Below are positions 7,122 through 12,191 of a DNA stretch of 12,191 bases, in pieces. Each line of letters starts with the position of its first letter. The stretch's first letter is position 1. The notes beneath the pieces were generated by a model. The model had not been told where the DNA came from, searched no databases, and saw only the letters and a list, made by a program, of their open reading frames with translations. The DNA comes from Sandaracinobacteroides sp964394815 (lineage in GTDB: Bacteria > Pseudomonadota > Alphaproteobacteria > Sphingomonadales > Sphingomonadaceae): NCBI GenBank assembly GCA_964394815.1, contig CAYMZC010000075.1:1-12191 (forward strand), in the 5' to 3' direction. The position numbers were made by a program, and so were the translations under genes.

Positions 7122-7180
7122 GGTCTCGGCAGAAGGTAGGGGCCAGCCCGATGCAGCCGGCCCTTGCCCTGCCCTGCCTG

Positions 7181-10012
7181 TCACTCGCCGAAGGTGCGCT
7201 GCCACCAGCCGCGCCGGGGCGGCTCGGCAGGTTCTGCTTCTGGCGTCACCTCACCGGTTTTTGCCTCCTCGGCCTTCGCCTCCTCGGCCTGCGGCGTTGC
7301 GACAGTCTCGCCAACGGGCGCGGCTTCCACCTGGACCGCAGGCTCGACACCCACCTCGGCCGCAGCTTCAGGGGCTGCTTCCAAAGTCGCGTCCGGGGCA
7401 GCCGCCCTGGGCTTGCGGGTGCGCTTCGGGCGAGGCGCGGGTTCGCTCGCCGCCACTTCGGTTGCAGCTTCGCTTGCAGCTTCGGTTTTTGCGGGAGCTG
7501 TCGCCCGCGTGCGCCGCTTGCGGGCAGGCTTGGGCGCCTCCTCTGCCGCCGTGTCGGTTGCGGCAGTGTCGGTTGCGGCCACTTCGGCCGCGACCGGCGC
7601 GGCAGTCATGTCCGCAGTGCCGGCATCGGTATCGGCTGCAGCCCGGGCGCGGGCTGCAGGACGGCGGCGCGTGCGCTTCGGCTTTTCAGCCGACTCTTCG
7701 CCGGACACCCCGGCAACAACTGCCGCATCTTCCGCAACTTCCGCTTCTGCCACCACAGCAGGCGCGACCACATCTTCAGCAGCCGGCAGAGTGGCTTCAT
7801 CGGCATCCGCAATGGCGGCTTCGCCCAGCACGGCTTCCCCGGCTTCATCGTGGCCCTCGACGACAGCGTCGCCGTTTCTGCCACGACGCCCACCACGCCG
7901 GCGACGGCCGCGCCGGCCACGGCGATCGCCGCGCTCTTCCTGTCCGTCGCGGGCGACGGCTTCTTCGTCACCTTCGCCGACATCGGCGCTGTCTTCCCCG
8001 GTGGCAGGTGCGTCGCTCGTGGCGCGTTCCGCCTCGCCGCTTTCCTCGCGGGTCTCGTCACGTTCACGGTCGCGGCCGCCCCGTGCACGGCGGCCCCGCC
8101 GGCGACGGCCGCGGCGTTCGCCGCGCTCGTCCTGTCCGTCACGGTCGGAATCGCGGCCCGCGTCGCGGCCTTCGGCCACTTCGGCTTCTTCCTCCTCGTC
8201 AAGCTCCTCGAATGCTTCCTCGGGATCAGGCTCGACATGGCGCGGGGCGGCCAGTGCCGCCATGCGCGGGGCCTGGGCCGGGGGCGGGCCGCTGGAATCG
8301 ATCTGCATGCGGCCGCCGATCAGGCTCTCGTCGGGCAGGACTTCGATCAGAACGGCATAGCGCGCCTCGAGTTCGGCCAGTTCCAGCCGCTTGCGATTCA
8401 GCATATAGACCGCGACCGACCTGTCGGCCCTGAGGCGGAAGACGCTAGCACGCCCCTTCACGGCCTCTTCCTCAAGCAGCCTGAGCGCCGCCAGTGCCGC
8501 CGAGCCATCGGTGCGGATGAGGCCCGAACCATCGCACATGGGGCAGACCTGGGTGGAGGCCTCGAGCACGCCCGTGCGCAGGCGCTGGCGGCTCATTTCC
8601 AGAAGACCAAAGGGCGAGATGCGGCCAACCTGGATCCGCGCCCGGTCGTGCTTCAGCGCATCCTTGAGCGCGCGCTCGACCTTGCGGTTGTTGCTGTTCG
8701 ATTCCATGTCGATGAAATCGACCACGACAAGCCCGGCGAGGTCGCGCAGGCGAAGCTGGCGGGCAACCTCCTCGGCCGCTTCGATGTTCGTCTTGAGGGC
8801 CGTTTCCTCAATATTATATTCCCGCGTCGAGCGGCCCGAGTTCACGTCGATGGCAACCAGCGCCTCTGTCGGGTTGATGACGATATAGCCACCCGATCTC
8901 AGTGTGACGACAGGGTTGAGCAGGGCTGCAAGCTGCGATTCCACGGCGGCGCGATGGAAAAGCGGCACCGGGTCGGCGTAAAGCTGCACCTTCTTCGCGT
9001 GGCTGGGCATCAGCAGCTTCATGAAGCTCTTTGCCTGGGCATAGCCTTCCTGCCCGTCCACCAGCACTTCATCGATCTCGCGGGTGTAGATGTCGCGGAT
9101 GGCGCGCTTCACCAGATCCGAATCCTCGTAGATGAGGGCGGGCGCGGTGGAGGTGAGGGTCTTTTCGCGGATTTCGTCCCACAGGCGGGCGAGATAGTCG
9201 AAATCGCGCTTGATCTCGGTCTTGGTACGCTCGAGCCCGGCGGTGCGGACAATGGCGCCCATGCTCGAAGGCAGGTTCAGCTCCGCCATGATGGTCTTCA
9301 GCCGCTTGCGGTCGGCCGCATTGGCGATCTTGCGGCTGATGCCGCCGCCTTGGGCCGTGTTGGGCATCAGCACCGAATAGCGGCCGGCAAGCGAAATATA
9401 GGTGGTGAGCGCCGCACCCTTGTTGCCGCGCTCTTCCTTCACGACCTGGACCAGCATGACCTGCCGGCGACGGATCACTTCCTGGATCTTGTAGCGGCGA
9501 CGCAGGGCCATGCGGCGGCGGCGCAGGGCCTCGGCGCCGGCCTCTTCGGCATTGCCATGCTCTTCGGGGCGGGCTGCCGGCTCACCACCATCGCTGCTGC
9601 CACCGTCTGCGCCCGAATCTCCTGCGCCATTGTCGCTGACGCCATCGCCGGCGGCCCTATCGTAGGCCGGGCGCTCGCCGCCATCGTCATCGGCATCGAA
9701 GTCACCGGCGGCGGCTTCCTCCACCAGTTCCTGCTCTTCACGCAGAAGCGCGTCGCGGTCTTCCTTCGGGATCTGGTAATAATCCGGATGGATTTCCGAG
9801 AAGGCGAGGAAGCCGTGGCGGTTGCCGCCATAATCGACAAAGGCCGCCTGGAGCGACGGCTCCACGCGGGTGATCTTGGCGAGGTAGATGTTGCCCTTGA
9901 TCTGCTTGCGGGCCGCGGCCTCGAAATCGAATTCCTCGATGCGGTTACCCTTGACGACCGCGACCCGGGTTTCCTCCGGGTGGCGGGCATCGATCAGCAT
10001 TCTGGTTGTCAT
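7181..10012 (-). CDS. rne: Ribonuclease E/G (RNase E), degradosome scaffold
   Basis: This 943-residue endoribonuclease starts mRNA decay and processes rRNA and tRNA. The N-terminal S1 region (from about residue 36) is interrupted by an acidic, Gly/Asp/Glu-rich insert at about 95-160. The catalytic domain follows, with magnesium ligands Asp389 in AIDVNSGR and Asp432 in VVDFIDM (spacing equals Asp303/Asp346 of E. coli), LLEMSRQRLR at 471-480 and the zinc-link CPMC (Cys490, Cys493) that joins dimers into tetramers. Residues about 575-943 are low-complexity and probably disordered, with acidic tracts, two Arg-rich RNA-binding-like blocks (624-649, 688-712) and basic KPKRTRRR-type patches. The end, RRGWWQRTFGE, carries the GWW element that in Caulobacter RNase E binds PNPase. 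ATG 10012 is supported by AGGAG with 8-base spacing; the in-frame upstream extension is not needed. Confidence 0.97.
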   Translation of the reverse strand: MTTRMLIDARHPEETRVAVVKGNRIEEFDFEAAARKQIKGNIYLAKITRVEPSLQAAFVDYGGNRHGFLAFSEIHPDYYQIPKEDRDALLREEQELVEEAAAGDFDADDDGGERPAYDRAAGDGVSDNGAGDSGADGGSSDGGEPAARPEEHGNAEEAGAEALRRRRMALRRRYKIQEVIRRRQVMLVQVVKEERGNKGAALTTYISLAGRYSVLMPNTAQGGGISRKIANAADRKRLKTIMAELNLPSSMGAIVRTAGLERTKTEIKRDFDYLARLWDEIREKTLTSTAPALIYEDSDLVKRAIRDIYTREIDEVLVDGQEGYAQAKSFMKLLMPSHAKKVQLYADPVPLFHRAAVESQLAALLNPVVTLRSGGYIVINPTEALVAIDVNSGRSTREYNIEETALKTNIEAAEEVARQLRLRDLAGLVVVDFIDMESNSNNRKVERALKDALKHDRARIQVGRISPFGLLEMSRQRLRTGVLEASTQVCPMCDGSGLIRTDGSAALAALRLLEEEAVKGRASVFRLRADRSVAVYMLNRKRLELAELEARYAVLIEVLPDESLIGGRMQIDSSGPPPAQAPRMAALAAPRHVEPDPEEAFEELDEEEEAEVAEGRDAGRDSDRDGQDERGERRGRRRRGRRARGGRDRERDETREESGEAERATSDAPATGEDSADVGEGDEEAVARDGQEERGDRRGRRGRRRRGGRRGRNGDAVVEGHDEAGEAVLGEAAIADADEATLPAAEDVVAPAVVAEAEVAEDAAVVAGVSGEESAEKPKRTRRRPAARARAAADTDAGTADMTAAPVAAEVAATDTAATDTAAEEAPKPARKRRTRATAPAKTEAASEAATEVAASEPAPRPKRTRKPRAAAPDATLEAAPEAAAEVGVEPAVQVEAAPVGETVATPQAEEAKAEEAKTGEVTPEAEPAEPPRRGWWQRTFGE

Positions 10013-10025
10013 GAAATTCACTCCT

Positions 10026-10040
10026 GGCGCCGGTGGCGCC
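10026..10040 (-). promoter_or_regulatory. Hairpin abutting the rne ribosome binding site
   Basis: GGCGCC (10026-10031) and GGCGCC (10035-10040) flank three bases and can form a 6-bp all-GC stem. On the minus strand the stem ends directly at the AGGAG Shine-Dalgarno sequence (10021-10025) of rne. It may influence ribosome access; the role is inferred. Confidence 0.5.
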
Positions 10041-10107
10041 TGATTGCCGGGGCGCGCCGGCGGCGGATTTCCGCGCGGCGCAGGTTCTGGAAAGACGAGC
10101 GGCCAGA

Positions 10108-10172
10108 CCGGCCGGAAGGCCGGAAAGGGGGCCGCACGATCCCGTTGCGGGGGCATCGGGGGCAATGCCCCC
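10108..10172 (-). promoter_or_regulatory. Two further hairpins in the rne leader
   Basis: CCGGCC (10108-10113) and GGCCGG (10118-10123) form a 6-bp stem with a four-base loop. GGGGGCAT (10149-10156) and ATGCCCCC (10165-10172) form a perfect 8-bp stem with an 8-base loop. Both would lie in the 5' untranslated part of the rne mRNA if transcription starts upstream of 10172. RNase E mRNAs in other bacteria have structured leaders used in autoregulation, but no sequence match to those is claimed. Confidence 0.45.
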
Positions 10173-10552
10173 GGGCCCGGAAGGTGAAGTTGCAGGCAGT
10201 AGCGATGCAGGAATGCGCCGGCGCCACCGCATGGCGGCACCATGGCGTGGCAGGCGCGATTCACGGGGCGCATGACAATGGGAATGCAGCGCGTCCGCCC
10301 CTTGGGGCCCGGCTGCAACCATTGCGTCTGCGCTTCCAGTAATCGTCATTCCACCCCGGCGTTCCTGCCATGGCCTGGCGCGCCTGTTTCCCGGCGCGTC
10401 ATCAATCCATGGGGGGCACCAAGCCCGGCGCGCGGCGCGGTCTGCGATAAACGCGGTCCCGCTTCCGGCAGCCATGGCAAACATGCCCGTCGATTGCTGC
10501 TAGCACCACCCCGGCAGCCCGGCAAGCCTGTCGGGCAAGTGCCATCAGGCCC

Positions 10553-10579
10553 TAAGCATTTTCCGGCAATGGCCGTTCA
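10553..10579 (+). promoter_or_regulatory. Possible sigma-28 (FliA)-type promoter for fliD
   Basis: TAAG at 10553-10556 and GCCGTTCA at 10572-10579 are 15 bases apart, the spacing of the FliA consensus TAAA-N15-GCCGATAA. The -10 element matches 6 of 8 bases and the -35 core 3 of 4. Transcription would begin within a few bases of the fliD ATG at 10591, which lacks a Shine-Dalgarno sequence, suggesting a leaderless message. Confidence 0.35.
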
Positions 10580-10590
10580 GTGCCTGTGCC

Positions 10591-12036
10591 ATGACCAATA
10601 TCCTGACAACGCTCAACGCCGGTTCCGGCATCGACCTGAAGGCTCTTGTCGATGGCCTGGTGGAAGCCGAGCGCACACCGCGCCAGCAGCTGCTGGACAA
10701 TCGGCAGGCGCGCGTGGATGCCCGCATTTCGGCCATGGGGCAGTTCCGCTCCGCCCTTGATGCACTGACGGGCGCGCTTTCCACGCGGATATCGTCGGGC
10801 TCGCTTTCGGGCATCCCCCGGGTTTCCGACCCGGACATATTGACCCTGCAGGTCGATGGCGGCGCAACCGTACCCCGCCAGCTGATCGAGGTGCGTCAGC
10901 TTGCGCGCGTCCAGTCGCTGGCCTCGGCTTCGCTGGCCGATGCCGAAGCCCCTGTCGGTCAGGGCACGCTCACCATCCGTTTCGGAACAGTGGCCGGAAC
11001 GGACGCGGCAACAGGGTTCACCGCGGGATCAATCGCCAATCTTTCCGTTAGCATCGGCCCGGGGGATGACAGCCTCGCCGGGCTGAAAAACGCCATCAAT
11101 GATGCCGCAGCCGTGGCGGGCGCCCCCATTCAGGCACAGGTGCTGAGCGATGCCGGCGGCAGCCGGCTGGTGTTGCGCGGCGCCATGGGGGAAGCCTCGG
11201 GCTTCATCATCGAGACAGCAGGCGACCCGGCGCTGGAGGCTTTTGCCTTCAACGACATGACCGCCGGCGGCATGACCCGCACCCAGACTGCTGCCGATGC
11301 CCTCGTCGCCGTCGACGGGCTGGAACTGCGCCGGCCATCGAACAGCATCGCGGATCTCGTCCCCGGCGCCCGCATCGCACTCGGCCGCGCCGAGCCCGGC
11401 CGGATCGTGACCATCGAAGCCGAACGCGACGGCGAGGCACTTTCGCAGGTCGTGCGCGACATCGCCGGCGCCCTCAACGAACTTCTGTCCATCGGGCGCG
11501 GGCTTTCAGGCGGCCAATCCGCCACATCGGCAGCCGGCGCCCTGGTTTCTGACAGCATGACCCGCCGCACGCTGCAGACACTGGGCGCCATCACGGGGCG
11601 TGACCTGGTCGCGCCGGATGGTGACGCCCCTGTCCGCCTTTCGGGAATCGGCCTCACGGTCGACCGCAACGGCAATTTCACGGTGGACGAAGCGCGCCTT
11701 GCCGCTGCCGTCGCCAGCCACCCGGAAAGCGTGGAAAAGCTGATCTCGGCCCTCAACGCGCCCGCCGCGCCGGGCAAGGCCGCCGGGCCCTTGCGGCAGG
11801 TGGCGGAAAGTTTCCGCCTGGCGGCGCAAGGTGCGGCCGGCCAGCCGACGGCATTGCAGCGCGAGGCAGCCACCATCGCCCGCGAGCGGGAGCAGCTTGA
11901 AAGCCGCACCCAGCGCCTGCGCGACAATTACACCCGCCAGTTCGCGGCGCTCGACAGGGCCGTCGGCCAGTCGCGCGCGGTGCAGACATTCCTGTCCCAG
12001 CAGATCGACCTGTGGACCAGGTCATCGGATCGATAG
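10591..12036 (+). CDS. fliD: Flagellar filament capping protein FliD (hook-associated protein 2)
   Basis: FliD forms the cap at the tip of the flagellum and guides flagellin assembly; it is exported by the flagellar type III system. The 481-residue product shows the conserved N-terminal D0 motif GSGIDLKALVDGLVEAER (11-28) with the following amphipathic helix. A variable centre follows (about 90-300), then the C-terminal domain (DRNGNFTVDEARL, SHPESVEKLIS) and the terminal coiled-coil-prone helix with YTRQFAALDRAV and SRAVQTFLSQQIDLW. There is no signal peptide, as expected. ATG 10591 places the conserved motif normally, but no Shine-Dalgarno sequence precedes it. It is followed after 9 bases by fliS and is divergent from rne. 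Confidence 0.94.
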   Translation: MTNILTTLNAGSGIDLKALVDGLVEAERTPRQQLLDNRQARVDARISAMGQFRSALDALTGALSTRISSGSLSGIPRVSDPDILTLQVDGGATVPRQLIEVRQLARVQSLASASLADAEAPVGQGTLTIRFGTVAGTDAATGFTAGSIANLSVSIGPGDDSLAGLKNAINDAAAVAGAPIQAQVLSDAGGSRLVLRGAMGEASGFIIETAGDPALEAFAFNDMTAGGMTRTQTAADALVAVDGLELRRPSNSIADLVPGARIALGRAEPGRIVTIEAERDGEALSQVVRDIAGALNELLSIGRGLSGGQSATSAAGALVSDSMTRRTLQTLGAITGRDLVAPDGDAPVRLSGIGLTVDRNGNFTVDEARLAAAVASHPESVEKLISALNAPAAPGKAAGPLRQVAESFRLAAQGAAGQPTALQREAATIAREREQLESRTQRLRDNYTRQFAALDRAVGQSRAVQTFLSQQIDLWTRSSDR

Positions 12037-12045
12037 AGGCCAATC

Positions 12046-12191
12046 ATGCTTCAGCTCCTTGCCGCCCGCAGCGCACAGCCGCGAAACTCCAATGAGGCCA
12101 TCGCGCACTATGGCCAACTGTCGCTGGAGGCGCGCGTGGCGGCCGCCAGCCCGCATCAGCTCGTCACCCTGCTTTACGAGCGGCTTGGCCA
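12046..12191 (+). CDS. fliS: Flagellar export chaperone FliS, N-terminal part (cut by window edge)
   Basis: FliS binds the C terminus of flagellin in the cytoplasm and prevents early polymerisation. The 48 complete codons to the window edge read MLQLLAARSAQPRN, then YGQLSLEARVAAASPHQLVT and LLYERL; the ASPHxLVxLLYE pattern is the FliS hallmark. AGAGG with 6-base spacing supports ATG 12046. The position 9 bases after fliD is the usual fliD-fliS order. The rest of the gene lies outside the window. Confidence 0.9.
   Translation, partial: MLQLLAARSAQPRNSNEAIAHYGQLSLEARVAAASPHQLVTLLYERLG

Larger units (their letters stand above)
10013..10590. other. Gene-free divergent region between rne and fliD
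   Basis: This 578-base stretch lacks a credible gene: the open frames crossing it have no recognisable protein content and are continuations of frames in rne or its antisense. It holds the rne leader with several inverted repeats on the left and the fliD promoter region on the right. Another weak inverted repeat, CGCGCC/GGCGCG with an 8-base loop, lies at 10379-10398. I see no convincing sigma-70 promoter for rne, so the leader length is unknown. Confidence 0.8.

Noticed and set aside
6331..8433. A 700-codon plus-strand open frame across the hydrolase and the rne C terminus
   Set aside because: The translation is low-complexity and Arg/Pro-rich, as expected of a shadow frame, and it overlaps two well-supported genes on the other strand.
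7067..10342. A very long open frame of about 1,090 codons on the plus strand, antisense to rne
   Set aside because: It mirrors rne in a GC-rich sequence where antisense stops are rare. Its translation has no recognisable domains, while the minus strand encodes a complete RNase E with all catalytic residues.
10379..10398. Inverted repeat CGCGCC/GGCGCG as a terminator or operator
   Set aside because: The 6-bp stem is short, made of GC-rich sequence that recurs by chance here, and has no T-run or second matching site.
10013..10484. Upstream extension of the rne reading frame by about 100 codons
   Set aside because: The extension is Pro/Arg-rich without family similarity, while ATG 10012 has a good AGGAG and gives the normal MTTRMLIDA N terminus.
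10500..10560. Sigma-54 promoter (GG-N10-GC) upstream of fliD
   Set aside because: A TGGCAC-like string occurs only on the minus strand, with TTGC directly adjacent rather than at the required spacing.

Overview
This 12.2 kb window is GC-rich, densely coding chromosomal DNA. It looks like an alphaproteobacterium, most likely of the Sphingomonadales. The evidence is the ActS/PrrB/RegB-type kinase, the SCO/SenC neighbour, an RNase E with an acidic insert in its S1 region and a C-terminal GWW tail, and start sites that often lack a clear Shine-Dalgarno sequence. Genus-level assignment is not supported by what can be seen. No rRNA, tRNA, CRISPR array, insertion sequence or prophage was found.

Layout, left to right. 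(1) 1-1216, minus strand: the sensor half of a RegB-type redox histidine kinase, cut by the window edge, preceded by an exported ankyrin-repeat protein. (2) 1279-5993, plus strand: a compact run of SCO/SenC copper protein, a cysteine-cluster (YcgN/YkgJ-type) protein, trmB, accA, an exported M48 metalloprotease with a LysM-like tail, and a MutT-type Nudix hydrolase. Gaps are short or negative except for a 116-base spacer before trmB, which holds a four-copy 23-bp tandem repeat. (3) 6004-10012, minus strand, convergent with the previous block: rne, then a lipase-like alpha/beta hydrolase, then a small GlsB/YeaQ-type membrane protein. A long hairpin lies between rne and the hydrolase. (4) 10013-10590: a 578-base gene-free divergent region holding the structured rne leader and a possible flagellar promoter. 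(5) 10591 to the end, plus strand: fliD and the start of fliS.

How the genes fit together. The RegB-like kinase and SCO protein form a known alphaproteobacterial association linking the quinone redox state to cytochrome oxidase assembly; here an ankyrin gene sits between them. The second block is mostly housekeeping: tRNA m7G46 modification, fatty-acid precursor synthesis, envelope protein quality control and nucleotide-pool sanitation. RNase E is the core of the RNA degradosome. The right edge enters a flagellar locus with the filament cap FliD and its neighbour, the flagellin chaperone FliS.

There is no obvious undescribed defence or mobile system. The observations most worth a second look are non-coding: the 23-bp repeats upstream of trmB, the strand-asymmetric 17-bp hairpin after rne, the hairpin beside the rne ribosome binding site, and the apparently leaderless fliD start next to a sigma-28-like sequence.
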